Positions 35,676-45,337 are shown, counted from the first letter of the stretch. The stretch: 47,252 bases of DNA from an uncultured Bacteroidales bacterium (GCA_903879715.1 CAIRMR010000119.1:1-47252), one strand, 5' to 3'. Numbers and translations: made by a program. Notes: generated by a model not told the origin, from the sequence alone.

Positions 35676-38093
35676 TTATAACTTACTTTTCACATACTTC
35701 TCCAGCCACTGATCCGTTTCCCAAAGCATATGCAGGATATTCTCCTTTGCGGCATACCCATGGCTCTCGAAAGGCAGTGAAACATAGCGGACAGTTCCTC
35801 CAAGACCTTTAATAGCGCTATATAAACGTTCACTTTGTAAAGGGAAAGTGCCGGTATTATTGTCCGAGTCACCATGAATTAGCAGGAGTGGGGTTTTGAT
35901 TTTTTCAGCATGGCTGAAAGGACTCATATTATTATACACTTCGGGCGCTTCCCAATAGGTGCGTTCTTCACCCTGGAAACCAAAGGGTGTTAAGGTGCGG
36001 TTATATGCGCCACTACGGGCAATCCCGGCTTTAAACAGATTTGTATGTGCAAGTAGGTTTACAGTCATAAAGGCGCCATAACTATGTCCACCAACAGCCA
36101 CGCGGGTACTGTCGCCAACACCCATTTTAGCCAGGGTTTGTATGGCGGCGTGAGCATTCAGATAGAGCTGGGGAATAAAATTATCATTCGGTTCCTTGCC
36201 TCCTTCGCCTACAACAGGCATTTCGGCATTATCAAGTATCGCATAACCACGTGTAACCCATAACGACGGTGAACCATAAAACGGGCGTGTAAAAGTGTTT
36301 TTCGATCCTCTGACCTGAGATGCATCTGATGCCGATTTGTATTCGATAGGGTAGGCCCAGATTAATACGGGGAGGGCTCCGTCGCGGGCAGCATCATAAC
36401 CTTTAGGTAAATACAGATCACCTGCCAGGTTAATTCCATCCTCACGTTTATAATTGATTTTCTGACGACTCACACCTTCCAGTTCAGCGTACGGATTGGG
36501 AAAAGCGGTTAATGCTTTTTCAATAGTATTTTTCTTATCGGTTGTATGCAGGTAATAATTGGTGACTTCCTTCTGGCTTTCGCGGGCAGTTACGAAAGTG
36601 AGTTTCACAGGATCAACCATTTTTACAAGATATTCATAATACGGAGCTTTGCATCTCCAGATCAGTCGCGTTTTACCGCTTGCAATATCAAAAGCCTGTA
36701 TCAGCGGCATATCGCCTTCATCAGAAGCACCATCGGCGTTTAGAATCAATTTTTTATCCTTAAGTACTATCAAAGCCTGGCGTCCAAACTCATTTTTCTG
36801 AGTTAAAGGATTTCCAATATCCGAATATGCATCATCCGAGCTTCGCGCAAAAAGTGAATCACTCTTTCCTGTTGAAGGATTATACCGGTTCATCTGGAAT
36901 TTGCGGTCGGCATAGGATTCTTCATAAAATACTGCTATATTATTGTTTCCCCAGTTTACTCCTTTGAAACGCATGGTTGTTTTAAATAATTCTGTGGCGG
37001 GTGTTTCATTGCCGGAAGCACTGATTTTAATTGCCATTAAAGCATCGCGCCATTCCGATTTGGATTTCCCCAATCCGCCATCCAGTGCTTTCACATAGGT
37101 AACAGTTGCCGGTTCGTCATTACGCCACGAAAAGTTGCGTGGGAAATCAGGCGAATCATCGAAACCGATAGGAACACCTTCAAAAGAAGGATTTATAGCG
37201 ATTTTTCTCAGTAGTTTGCCTGAAATATCAGTGACAAAAGCTGTATGTGGGAATTCGTAGGCAGGTACTGTGTACGAAAAAGGTTTATCAATAGTTTGTA
37301 GTAAAAGGTATTTCTGATCCGGCGACACGGAATAACTTCTGTAAATGGCCGGCGCACCAATTGTTGTTTCCTTTGTTAAATTTGTAAAAATCAATTGTGA
37401 TTTGGCATAAAACTCAAACAAAGCTTCATCGTACCCTGATTTAATCAGATCCTGGTAAGTGCGGGCGGCAGCTTTTTTACCCAGGCTTTCCTGTATTACC
37501 GGACCTGTCGGAGCCAGCGGCTTAATCGGTTTTACTGCATTTTCAACAGTTGCTTTGTAGATCAGGCTATTATCATTAATCCATGCAAATGTGCCTCCGG
37601 TTACAATATTAAGAGGCAACTGGTTTATTTTGGATGCAGTGAATGATTCTATGTCAATAATATATAATTCTACCGAATCATAAGAGAGATTAACAAATGC
37701 AATTTTATTTTGCGACGGACTCCATTGTATGCTTGTCGCCCGAAGGTTTGACGGCAAGTCTTTTATTGGGTATTCCTTCAACGTATTTAAATCTTTGAGG
37801 CTCATTCCTGCCAGCGTTATCATGCGGCTTTGGGCAAAATTATTCGGATTGATCCGCAAACCTGCGATCCGCAACTCAGGTTCTGCCAATTCAGCAACTG
37901 TAGGGAATGTGTTGCGTTCCATTAAAAGCATCCACTTGCCGGCATCATCAACACTGGCAGATGGCACAGGTTTTGCCATGATCAGATCATAAATCTCTTT
38001 GGGCGGTTCTTTGTAAGTGATTTGGTCCTGGGCTTTCGAATGCATAATCAGTATAAAAGAAAGGTGGTTAATTGAGGCGCGACTTAGAGTCAT
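35676..38093 (-). CDS. Prolyl oligopeptidase-family (S9) peptidase, glutamyl-peptidase-like
   Basis: The 805-residue protein has an N-terminal propeller (from about residue 40 to 550) and a C-terminal alpha/beta hydrolase domain with the nucleophile in GGHSYGAFM, the acid in IHGDSDNNTGTFP and the histidine in FESHGYAA. It resembles the S9D glutamyl endopeptidases. The N-terminus is odd: MTLSRASIN is encoded by a palindromic repeat and is followed by the end of a signal peptide (HLSFILIMHSKAQ). The native start may have been lost. An alternative start is the ATG at 38045. The protein, if exported, acts in the periplasm. Confidence 0.85.
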   Translation of the reverse strand: MTLSRASINHLSFILIMHSKAQDQITYKEPPKEIYDLIMAKPVPSASVDDAGKWMLLMERNTFPTVAELAEPELRIAGLRINPNNFAQSRMITLAGMSLKDLNTLKEYPIKDLPSNLRATSIQWSPSQNKIAFVNLSYDSVELYIIDIESFTASKINQLPLNIVTGGTFAWINDNSLIYKATVENAVKPIKPLAPTGPVIQESLGKKAAARTYQDLIKSGYDEALFEFYAKSQLIFTNLTKETTIGAPAIYRSYSVSPDQKYLLLQTIDKPFSYTVPAYEFPHTAFVTDISGKLLRKIAINPSFEGVPIGFDDSPDFPRNFSWRNDEPATVTYVKALDGGLGKSKSEWRDALMAIKISASGNETPATELFKTTMRFKGVNWGNNNIAVFYEESYADRKFQMNRYNPSTGKSDSLFARSSDDAYSDIGNPLTQKNEFGRQALIVLKDKKLILNADGASDEGDMPLIQAFDIASGKTRLIWRCKAPYYEYLVKMVDPVKLTFVTARESQKEVTNYYLHTTDKKNTIEKALTAFPNPYAELEGVSRQKINYKREDGINLAGDLYLPKGYDAARDGALPVLIWAYPIEYKSASDASQVRGSKNTFTRPFYGSPSLWVTRGYAILDNAEMPVVGEGGKEPNDNFIPQLYLNAHAAIQTLAKMGVGDSTRVAVGGHSYGAFMTVNLLAHTNLFKAGIARSGAYNRTLTPFGFQGEERTYWEAPEVYNNMSPFSHAEKIKTPLLLIHGDSDNNTGTFPLQSERLYSAIKGLGGTVRYVSLPFESHGYAAKENILHMLWETDQWLEKYVKSKL

Positions 38094-38114
38094 ACTCCGG
38101 CTAAATGCCGCGCC
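38076..38114. repeat. Extragenic palindrome (GGCGCG...CGCGCC)
   Basis: The outer arms GGCGCG (38076-38081) and CGCGCC (38109-38114) enclose a smaller hairpin GAGT-CAT-ACTC. It is GC-richer than its surroundings and resembles REP elements. It ends where the maf stop codon begins and contains the proposed start codon of the S9 peptidase. Confidence 0.65.
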
Positions 38115-38717
38115 CTACTTTATTTCGTCCGCAATAAATTTCGTCAGTTGTTCATAAAACATTTCAACCGGGAATCCCATTACATTGTAGTAGCAGCCTT
38201 CAATTCCGGTTATCCCGATATACCCTATCCAATCCTGTATGCCATACGATCCGGCTTTATCATAAGGCTTATGGTGATTTACATAATACTCGATTTCATC
38301 CAAGGCCAGTTCTCGAAATCTTACCAGTGTGTGGGTGTGGAATACAACTTTATGTTTTGTTGATCTCAGGCAAATCCCCGAAAAGACTGAGTGCTGCTTT
38401 CCCGAAAGCTGTTTCAGCATTTCGATTGCATCCTCTTTTTCCGAAGGTTTCCCGATGTATTTTCCATCGAGCCACACAATTGTATCTGCTGTAACAAGGA
38501 TTGAATCTTCGGGAAGTAATGCAGGATCATAAGCATCAGCTTTAAGTTCACAAAGATACCTGGCAATATCAGCTCCCGCCAAATGTGCCGGATATACTTC
38601 CTCCACATCAATATCAACCAGTGTATAATGAAGGCCCAGGGCTTTCAGTAATTCCTGACGGCGAGGTGATTTTGACCCAAGTAATAAATTGTAATGCCTG
38701 AGTATTTCTTGTTTCAT
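38115..38717 (-). CDS. maf: Maf family nucleotide pyrophosphatase
   Basis: Maf proteins hydrolyse nucleoside triphosphates, often dTTP, UTP or modified nucleotides, to monophosphates, and overexpression inhibits division in some bacteria. The 200-residue protein has the signature LLGSKSPRRQELLKALG (residues 12-28) and ADTIVWLDGKYIGKP with the catalytic aspartate. It ends with NVMGFPVEMF, also typical. It is the last gene of the - strand set ubiA-maf. Confidence 0.93.
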   Translation of the reverse strand: MKQEILRHYNLLLGSKSPRRQELLKALGLHYTLVDIDVEEVYPAHLAGADIARYLCELKADAYDPALLPEDSILVTADTIVWLDGKYIGKPSEKEDAIEMLKQLSGKQHSVFSGICLRSTKHKVVFHTHTLVRFRELALDEIEYYVNHHKPYDKAGSYGIQDWIGYIGITGIEGCYYNVMGFPVEMFYEQLTKFIADEIK

Positions 38718-38804
38718 TATGTATAGTTTGTGGTATTAAATGTACTTAGAAGTGTTTTATACGTTGAACTCCTGGCTGAGAAAAAACCTAAATAATAAAC
38801 TTTT

Positions 38805-39719
38805 CTAAAACTGCCCGGCGATTATTGATCCTATCCCACCAATCATGATCCATTTCAACAAGGTGCTTAACTTATGATAGTCTGCCCTTATAGTTGCTGA
38901 AGCGAGTGACTTTATAAAATAAATCAAAGGAATTTCAACACAAATCAAAAGCCATGCAGCGGCTATTAATCTGGGAATTTGCACAAGGTATATTTGCGAA
39001 ATTATCAGAAAGAGTATGGTAATCACAGTAAAAACAAGCAATATTGTCTTGGTAAAAGGAATACCTTTCACAATCGGCAACGACCTGCAATTAATCAAGC
39101 TGTCACCTTCCATATCTTCAATATCCTTCACAATTTCGCGCATCATGCTGAGCAGAAATGCAAAAATGCTGATTGCCGTGATAATGTTGGTTATAATTCT
39201 GAATGGGACATCCGAAACATGCGAACATTGATTTTCAATTATCCATGCCATAGCTATGGTTCCTGCCGACATACCGGCAACGGCTATATTCCCCCACAAT
39301 AAAGTCTTTTTAAGACTTATTGCGTACCACCAGGCAACGGCTAAAGCAGTTAAAAGTAAAATAGCAGGCAACCAGCTTTCTGCCAGTATTGAGAGCCATA
39401 TACTAAGAACAATTGCAAAAAAGCTAAAAAAAATAGAAATTGAAAGTGCCGTACCTGCCGTAATCTGTAATCCGATGTATTTTTTATCCGGCTTGTTTAC
39501 CTCATCAGTAATAACATCAAAATAGTCATTGCTGATGTATCCGGCTGCAGCAATGAGGATGGTTGCGGTAATCATCAGCAGGTATTGTAAACTTCCCATT
39601 CCCGGAGTGATTGAAAAAGCACTATAGACCGGAATGAAAACAAAATAGCGTAATAATAAAAAAGTCAGAGCTATAATCAGCAGATTAGGTACCCTCAGCA
39701 TGGTATAGATTGTACGCAT
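38805..39719 (-). CDS. UbiA family prenyltransferase
   Basis: The 304-residue membrane protein has about eight hydrophobic segments and the two aspartate-rich motifs of the UbiA family, NDYFDVITDEVNKPDK (residues 64-79) and REIVKDIEDMEGD. These bind the prenyl diphosphate through Mg. Bacteroidetes homologues are often annotated as geranylgeranylglycerol-phosphate geranylgeranyltransferase. The exact substrates cannot be told from sequence. It precedes maf and follows a short-repeat tract. Confidence 0.9.
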   Translation of the reverse strand: MRTIYTMLRVPNLLIIALTFLLLRYFVFIPVYSAFSITPGMGSLQYLLMITATILIAAAGYISNDYFDVITDEVNKPDKKYIGLQITAGTALSISIFFSFFAIVLSIWLSILAESWLPAILLLTALAVAWWYAISLKKTLLWGNIAVAGMSAGTIAMAWIIENQCSHVSDVPFRIITNIITAISIFAFLLSMMREIVKDIEDMEGDSLINCRSLPIVKGIPFTKTILLVFTVITILFLIISQIYLVQIPRLIAAAWLLICVEIPLIYFIKSLASATIRADYHKLSTLLKWIMIGGIGSIIAGQF

Positions 39720-39830
39720 TGATCTGATTTTGAGGAGATAAAATATTATTTGTTCGGGGTTTGGATTGTTGGAAAATGAAGATATAATCTGAATAAAACA
39801 TGCACAAATTCATTGGTACATGGTGTATAA

Positions 39831-39850
39831 AGACGCAAAGCATCGCGTCT
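39831..39850. repeat. Short palindrome AGACGC...GCGTCT
   Basis: AGACGC and GCGTCT form a 6-bp inverted repeat with an 8-base centre, followed by CTGCAACC. It resembles a widely dispersed palindrome family of similar sequence and lies at the edge of the 10/11-base repeat tract. Confidence 0.5.
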
Positions 39851-39852
39851 CT

Positions 39853-39965
39853 GCAACCTTGAACAATCTTGAACAACGTTGAACAATCTTGAACAACCTT
39901 TGAACAACCTTTGAACAACTTCAAACAACCTTAAACAACCTTTGAACAATTTTGAACCACCTTTC
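39853..39965. repeat. Tandem repeats of 10-11 bases (GAACAACCTT)
   Basis: About eleven copies of GAACAACCTT(T), with variants GAACAATCTT, GAACAACGTT, AAACAACCTT and GAACAATTTT, fill the space between the KdsC-like gene end and ubiA. On the other strand this reads AAGGTTGTTC. The changing 10 and 11 base length keeps it from being a coding repeat. Confidence 0.85.
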
Positions 39966-40486
39966 TACCAATGATACGCATCGTCATTCATCCACTTTCC
40001 CTGGACTTTCAGAACCTGTTCAATAATATCCCTGACGCATCCATGGCCTCCCGACTGGTGCGAAATATAGGTTGCAATCCGTTTGATTTCTTCCACAGCA
40101 TCCGAAGGGCATGTGGGAACTCCGGCCGCAAGCATAATTTCATAATCAGGAATGTCATCACCCATATACAGAATATTTTCTTTTTCCAGGTTATGATCTT
40201 TTAGATATTGATTGTAAACATCAATTTTTTTATCGACACCTAGGAAAACATCTTCTACCTTAAGAGTCTCAAAACGTCGTTTCATCGATTCGGAATAGCC
40301 TCCTGAAATTATTGCAATTCTATAGTTCTTTTTTATAGCAAGTTGCATTGCATACCCATCTTTAACATTGGCTGTACGCAAAGCGTCTCCGTCGCTGGTT
40401 AAAATAACCTGTCCATCCGAAAGAACTCCGTCGTAATCGAAAATAAATGTATTAACCTTTAAAAGTTTCTCTTTGTAATTCGACAT
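39965..40486 (-). CDS. kdsC: KdsC-like HAD phosphatase
   Basis: KdsC removes the phosphate from 3-deoxy-D-manno-octulosonate 8-phosphate in Kdo synthesis for lipopolysaccharide. The 173-residue protein has the HAD motif FDYDGVLSDG with the DxD pair D17/D19, the SGG motif near ISGGYSESMK, and GDDIPDYEIM with the metal aspartates. It is the compact size of KdsC (no cap domain). It directly follows the DUF2520 gene with 17 bases between. Together with lpxB in this window it fits a lipopolysaccharide-making cell. Confidence 0.88.
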   Translation of the reverse strand: MSNYKEKLLKVNTFIFDYDGVLSDGQVILTSDGDALRTANVKDGYAMQLAIKKNYRIAIISGGYSESMKRRFETLKVEDVFLGVDKKIDVYNQYLKDHNLEKENILYMGDDIPDYEIMLAAGVPTCPSDAVEEIKRIATYISHQSGGHGCVRDIIEQVLKVQGKWMNDDAYHW

Positions 40487-40503
40487 ACGACGATTTGTTT
40501 TGA

Positions 40504-41283
40504 CTATTTGTACTTATTACTGATCAGGTTGGCTAAGAGCCGGTAAAGTTCAGCATATTCGGGCAGGGATGCAAGTATTTCCAAATGCTTTTCGATAGTA
40601 GTGGTGTCATTTCGGCGTGCAGGCCCGGTCTGCATTTTCATTGGATCGCCTGAGGTGGCCTTCCTTGCAGTTTCCAGAATCAAAGGATGAAGAACATCCT
40701 GCGGTAAACCGGAACCGTTAAGCACTTCATGACTTATGGTGTACATAAAGTTCGAATAGTTTCCTGCAAATACAGCTGCCACATGCAATAACATTCTCTG
40801 GTGGCTGTCAGCTTCGTATACTTTTGCGGAAAGGGACAATGCTAGTTGTTTAAGAGCTTGATTGACATCGTCGGATGATGACTCAAGAAAGAACGGAACT
40901 TCGCGTATATTAACCGGTGTGCCTTTGGAGAAAGTTTGCAAAGGATAAAATACGCCGTAATTTTGAAAGGAATCTTTTAATGCATTTATTGAAACAGAAC
41001 CGGCAGTATGTACCACAATTCCATCAAATTCTCCGATTGCGCTGGCTACTTCTTTAATTGCTTTATCTGCTACAGCTAGAATAATTAAATCAGCATTTTC
41101 CCTAAGATCAGAAATGTAATTACAAGCCTTGGAATCATAACTTTCGGCCAACGCCCGTGCATTTGAAAAATTCCGGCTCCAGATTCTGGTAATCTGATAC
41201 CCCTGCAACTTTAATGCATTAGCCAGATGCCAGGCAATATTCCCTGATCCGGCTAATGCAATTTTAGTAATGCTTTTTTGCAT
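40504..41283 (-). CDS. Rossmann-fold/DUF2520 protein
   Basis: The 259-residue protein has an N-terminal NAD(P)-binding motif (KIALAGSGNIAWHLANALKL, residues 7-26) like that of pyrroline-5-carboxylate reductases and a C-terminal DUF2520 domain (HQRMLLHVAAVFAGNYSNFM, near residues 160-180). No substrate is known for the family. It lies between the CcmF-like gene and the KdsC-like gene on the same strand with short gaps. Confidence 0.88.
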   Translation of the reverse strand: MQKSITKIALAGSGNIAWHLANALKLQGYQITRIWSRNFSNARALAESYDSKACNYISDLRENADLIILAVADKAIKEVASAIGEFDGIVVHTAGSVSINALKDSFQNYGVFYPLQTFSKGTPVNIREVPFFLESSSDDVNQALKQLALSLSAKVYEADSHQRMLLHVAAVFAGNYSNFMYTISHEVLNGSGLPQDVLHPLILETARKATSGDPMKMQTGPARRNDTTTIEKHLEILASLPEYAELYRLLANLISNKYK

Positions 41284-41315
41284 TGATGCAGTATTGTGTG
41301 ATATAAATTACTCAG

Positions 41316-43715
41316 TTAATTTTTAATTTCTTTGTCTTTGTTTTTACCCATGGTACGACGCATAATCGAATAAGTCAGCCCGCTGAACATGACCACAATC
41401 CCAAGCCATAAAACACCAATGAATGGAAATACAATGGCTTTCATCACAATATAGTCCTGCTGCCTTTCATAAATTCCAACATGAATAGCTTTTGAATCCG
41501 GTGCTATACCTTCGAAGCGCAATTTCAGGTTCATCGGCTCAAGTATTCCGTCGGTCTGTTTCAATTCACCATTAACAATTTCGTATTTGATCTCAGTTTC
41601 CATCGATCCGTTAGACATGCTCATAATTTTTAACCTGGCAACAATACTGGCATTGTTTACATCTTCATTCACCATGGTAGTTTTAACATCTTCCAGGATT
41701 ATGAAATTCCGCTCAGCTCTTAACGTGTCATGCAGGTTCATAGGTTCTTCACCGCTTTTGCTGTATCCTTCAGCATCAGCCTCGCCTGAATTCTGTTGAG
41801 CGAAGCTCAGGAAAGTATAAATATCCTTATCAAGAAAGTGTTTCGTATCCGGATTGTACACATTCCCCATTCGTGTATTTACATTTAATGAAGGGTGTAA
41901 GCTGAAATCTATTTTACCGGTTCCTGCATCCTTCATTTTAACAAAATCAACCTGGTAAAAGGTTTCTCTGCCTTTAGTTTTAGAATTGGTATAAGTAACC
42001 AGATATTTCCCCATTGGTTTCCCTACTCCTCTCACTAAAATGAGGTTATCCTGGTTTTCGGTTTCATTTCCTGCATTCATTCCTGATGTATTTCTTGAAA
42101 TTACCTGCGAATTGCTGAACGCAAGCACTACTCCTAACAGAAACAGTGTGAAGCCAACATGCGTAAAAGCGCCACCAACATTTGTAGTTTTCTTTATATA
42201 ATGGATTATAAAATCAATTGATACCACCATGGCTAAAACAATGCTGAAAAGAAGCACCAGGAGGCTTGCTCCTGTTACATGATCGCCCAATGCAATTAAT
42301 ACAGTTAGTATTAAAGATATCCCGGAAGCAATTGATAATTTCCGGAAAAATTGTTTTGTATCATTTGGGCCGTACCACAAATACTGACTGATTGCAATAC
42401 CTAACGCAATAACAATTGCGAATGGCATTTGCCATGTATTGTAAAAATGAACATTATCAATGGGAGGTGCTATTCCTGTTCCAAACAGTTTATTGAAAAC
42501 AGGAATGGAAGTAGTAGCCGTTACCTGGAAAGCAGAAATTAAAACAACAATTGCCCCTATCAGCATCCAGAATTCACGGGTCATCACATCATCATTGTCT
42601 TTTTTAGGGAATTCCTTCTTCCGTAAAAATAATAATACCAATGGAAGCAGCAGGAAAAGTGCAGTGAATACGATCATTTGTGCCGAGAGTGCATTTTCGC
42701 CAAATGAGTGTACTGATGTTTCGCCAAGCACACCGCTACGTGTAAGATAAGTAGCATACATGACGAAAAACCAACCAAGAAAAGTAAAAAAATAAGTTGT
42801 ATTGTAAGTGTTAAACCTTTTTCGCGCAATTATCATGCTGTGAAGCGTCGCAATCAGTAAAAGCCAGGGCACCAGCGAAGCGTTTTCAACCGGATCCCAA
42901 GCCCAGAAACCACCAAATGTAAGCGATTCATACGCCCAGCGGCCACCAAGTATGATTCCATTACCTAACGCAAGAATAGCAGCAAGTGTCCAGGGAATTG
43001 CAGGTTTTAACCACGATTGGTATTCTTTCCTCCACAACGACGCAATTGCAAAACTAAAAGGAACCAACGTAACTGCATAGCCCAGGAAAAGTGAAGGCGG
43101 GTGAATGATCATCCATATGTTTTCAAGTAAAGGATTTAAACCATTCCCGTCAGTTAGAAAAGAAAGATAATTTGCTTGTTTAAAAAGTTCTTCACCTGCA
43201 TTGGATGGCATTTCTCTGAGTAAATTGAAAGGGCTGCCGCCAATACTGAAACTCCCAAGGTTTAATCCCAAAACCATGGAAAGAAGAAAAAATTGCCCTG
43301 TTGCAAATACAGGCATCACCCAGGCTTTCCAATCTTTAGCCGTCCGCAGCAATATTAAACCTATAAGTCCCTGCCAGAATGCCCAAACCAGGTAGGAGCC
43401 TTCCTGCCCTGCCCAGAAACAGGATATCATGAATTTCACCGGCATCTCTCTCGACGAATACTGCCATACATAAGAGAATTCGAAACAATGATTACCAATA
43501 AGGTAGTATAAGGCCCCGATTGCACCAAGTAAGGTTATGAAATGAAACCAGTAAAGGTTTCCGGCCAGTTTAGAATAGAGTGCTTTCTTCTCTGTCTTTT
43601 TTAGTGAAAAAACAAAGAGAAGTACCGACAGTATTAATGATAAGAAGCTTAGCCAGATAAATATCCGACCTAAATTTCCGACCATTAAGTGTTCACCTAT
43701 GTATTGTATGTTCAT
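41316..43715 (-). CDS. CcmF/CcsA-type cytochrome c biogenesis protein
   Basis: The 799-residue protein has about 14 hydrophobic segments and the heme-handling tryptophan motif WAWDPVENASLVPWL at 271-285, with histidines H205 (IHPPSLF) and H292 near it. It belongs to the CcmF/CcsA heme lyase family that attaches heme to apocytochrome c. The last large domain (about 530-760) is periplasmic, and a final helix precedes the charged tail NKDKEIKN. It is the first gene of the - strand set that ends with maf. Confidence 0.92.
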   Translation of the reverse strand: MNIQYIGEHLMVGNLGRIFIWLSFLSLILSVLLFVFSLKKTEKKALYSKLAGNLYWFHFITLLGAIGALYYLIGNHCFEFSYVWQYSSREMPVKFMISCFWAGQEGSYLVWAFWQGLIGLILLRTAKDWKAWVMPVFATGQFFLLSMVLGLNLGSFSIGGSPFNLLREMPSNAGEELFKQANYLSFLTDGNGLNPLLENIWMIIHPPSLFLGYAVTLVPFSFAIASLWRKEYQSWLKPAIPWTLAAILALGNGIILGGRWAYESLTFGGFWAWDPVENASLVPWLLLIATLHSMIIARKRFNTYNTTYFFTFLGWFFVMYATYLTRSGVLGETSVHSFGENALSAQMIVFTALFLLLPLVLLFLRKKEFPKKDNDDVMTREFWMLIGAIVVLISAFQVTATTSIPVFNKLFGTGIAPPIDNVHFYNTWQMPFAIVIALGIAISQYLWYGPNDTKQFFRKLSIASGISLILTVLIALGDHVTGASLLVLLFSIVLAMVVSIDFIIHYIKKTTNVGGAFTHVGFTLFLLGVVLAFSNSQVISRNTSGMNAGNETENQDNLILVRGVGKPMGKYLVTYTNSKTKGRETFYQVDFVKMKDAGTGKIDFSLHPSLNVNTRMGNVYNPDTKHFLDKDIYTFLSFAQQNSGEADAEGYSKSGEEPMNLHDTLRAERNFIILEDVKTTMVNEDVNNASIVARLKIMSMSNGSMETEIKYEIVNGELKQTDGILEPMNLKLRFEGIAPDSKAIHVGIYERQQDYIVMKAIVFPFIGVLWLGIVVMFSGLTYSIMRRTMGKNKDKEIKN

Positions 43716-43741
43716 ATAAATATCAGTGTATGTTTAAGTGA

Positions 43742-43749
43742 CAAAAGTA
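43742..43749 (-). promoter_or_regulatory. -7 box TACTTTTG of the CcmF-like gene
   Basis: The octamer TACTTTTG on the - strand fits TAnnTTTG and lies 27 bases upstream of the start codon. It is the same octamer as for tRNA-Val and DPP4. A matching TTTG further upstream is not clear. Confidence 0.45.
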
Positions 43750-43931
43750 TACTTTAAAACCAAAACTTTGGAAAGTTGTTTTTATTTGATTATAAAAATG
43801 TTTTAAATATCAGATAAACAATTAGTTGTAGTTTTATCCGTTTCAAATATTTTGTGATATATTTAAACCATCACAATGCCTTTTAAAAAATCATTAATAT
43901 TGCGTTCCGCTTTTACAACAAAATTAAGATT

Positions 43932-45050
43932 ATGAATATTAAAATAGTTGAGGTAACCTCTAATAAACTGCTTCGCACCTTTATTCATTTGCCGGCAAAA
44001 CTTCATGGAGATGAGCCCAACTGGATGCCTACTATTTATGCTGACGACTGGAATTTTTTTAATCCGAAAAAAAATCACCAGTTCGATTCCTGTGATACAA
44101 TAATGGTTATTGCTTATGTTGATGGGAAAGCTGTCGGACGGATAATGGGAATTATCCATAATCAGTATAATGCATTGCGAAAAGAAAACACGGCGAGGTT
44201 TGGCTATTTTGATTCAATAGCTAGCCAGGAAGTTGCTCATGCAATGTTTGTTTTTATGCAGGATTGGGCTAAACAAAAAGGCATTACACTTATGGTTGGT
44301 CCTTACGGATTTTCAGACAAGGATATCCAGGGCTTGCTCATTGAAGGATTTGAATATTCCCCATTGATCGATTCAGCCTGCAATCCTCCCTATATTGTAA
44401 AGCTGGTAGAAAATGAAGGTTTTAGTAAGGAAATTGATTGCATGACGTATAAGTTTCCGGTAAATCTTGTACTACCTGAATTATATTATCGTATCCAGCA
44501 GCGTTCGAACTACAGTAATAATACTGAGTTAATAGAGTTTACTTCGCGCAGGCAACTCAAACCCTATATAGTCCCTGTTCTCCAACTTGTGAATCGCACG
44601 TATGATGATTTATATGGTTTTGTTCCAATGTCGGATACCGAAATGCATGAATTTGCTTCCCGCTACTTACCCATTATAGATCCCCGCTTTGTGAAAATTA
44701 TCATAAAAGCGGGTGAGGTTATCGCATTTATTATTGCTATTCCTAACCTAACGAAAGGAATTCAGAAATCACGGGGATACCTGTTTCCTATTGGTATTTT
44801 TCAGATTTTGCTTGCCTCAAAGAAGACGAATCAGCTGGATCTTATGCTGGGTGCGGTCCGCCGTGATTACCAGGGAACCGGCCTCGAGGTTGTTATGGGT
44901 ATAAGTCTTATTGAATCAGCCCGTAAAGCTGATTTTAAGGATATTGAAGCCCACCTTATTCTTGAAAATAATTATAAAATGCGTGCTGAAATAGAGCGGC
45001 TCAAAATCCCCGCTCATAAACGTTTCAGGGTTTACAGAAAAGAAATATAG
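43932..45050 (+). CDS. GNAT-like acyltransferase, function unknown
   Basis: The 372-residue protein shows parts of a GNAT N-acyltransferase fold. Near residues 35-70 are FFNPKKNHQF and VDGKAVGRIMGIIHN. Then comes GITLMVGPYGFSDKDIQGLL, and a second half with LDLMLGAVRRDYQGTGLEVV, which holds the acyl-CoA pyrophosphate-binding R/Q-x-x-G-x pattern near residues 318-326. The acceptor is not known. Many Bacteroidetes have one close homologue (recollection). It is transcribed away from the CcmF-like gene. Confidence 0.7.
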   Translation: MNIKIVEVTSNKLLRTFIHLPAKLHGDEPNWMPTIYADDWNFFNPKKNHQFDSCDTIMVIAYVDGKAVGRIMGIIHNQYNALRKENTARFGYFDSIASQEVAHAMFVFMQDWAKQKGITLMVGPYGFSDKDIQGLLIEGFEYSPLIDSACNPPYIVKLVENEGFSKEIDCMTYKFPVNLVLPELYYRIQQRSNYSNNTELIEFTSRRQLKPYIVPVLQLVNRTYDDLYGFVPMSDTEMHEFASRYLPIIDPRFVKIIIKAGEVIAFIIAIPNLTKGIQKSRGYLFPIGIFQILLASKKTNQLDLMLGAVRRDYQGTGLEVVMGISLIESARKADFKDIEAHLILENNYKMRAEIERLKIPAHKRFRVYRKEI

Positions 45051-45276
45051 AGTGAAACCGGATACAATACATTGGAATATCTGACTTTAAAACAAATCCC
45101 TAACCTGAAATAAATTACAGTATTGCTTAATTTACAGTAATTTATATAACTTTTTATTCCAGTATAAATGATTTTTTTATCTGTGTAATCAGTGTAATCT
45201 GTGGCATTTAGAAATAAGTTTGTTGATTTGCAGATAAATATTTTTGTTCTTTTACTGTTATTCCAATAATAATTTG

Positions 45277-45284
45277 TAATTTTG
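45277..45284 (+). promoter_or_regulatory. -7 box TAATTTTG of rpsU
   Basis: TAATTTTG fits TAnnTTTG and lies 53 bases before the rpsU start, followed by CACCCC. Transcription would begin about 7 bases after the box and leave a short leader that carries the Shine-Dalgarno site. Confidence 0.6.
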
Positions 45285-45320
45285 CACCCCTTAAAATCAT
45301 TAAATTAATCACTTAACCGA

Positions 45321-45328
45321 AAGGAAGT
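45321..45328 (+). promoter_or_regulatory. Shine-Dalgarno site of rpsU
   Basis: AAGGAAGT matches seven of eight bases of the ideal AAGGAGGT and stands 9 bases before the ATG. Strong sites are rare in this window, so this may be a regulatory feature, as described for rpsU in Flavobacterium. Confidence 0.65.
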
Positions 45329-45337
45329 TTATTCATT

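Noticed and set aside
39685-39949. Two - strand frames (Cys, Phe, Val-rich) between kdsC and ubiA
   Set aside because: They are translations of the GAACAACCTT repeat tract and overlap the start of ubiA.
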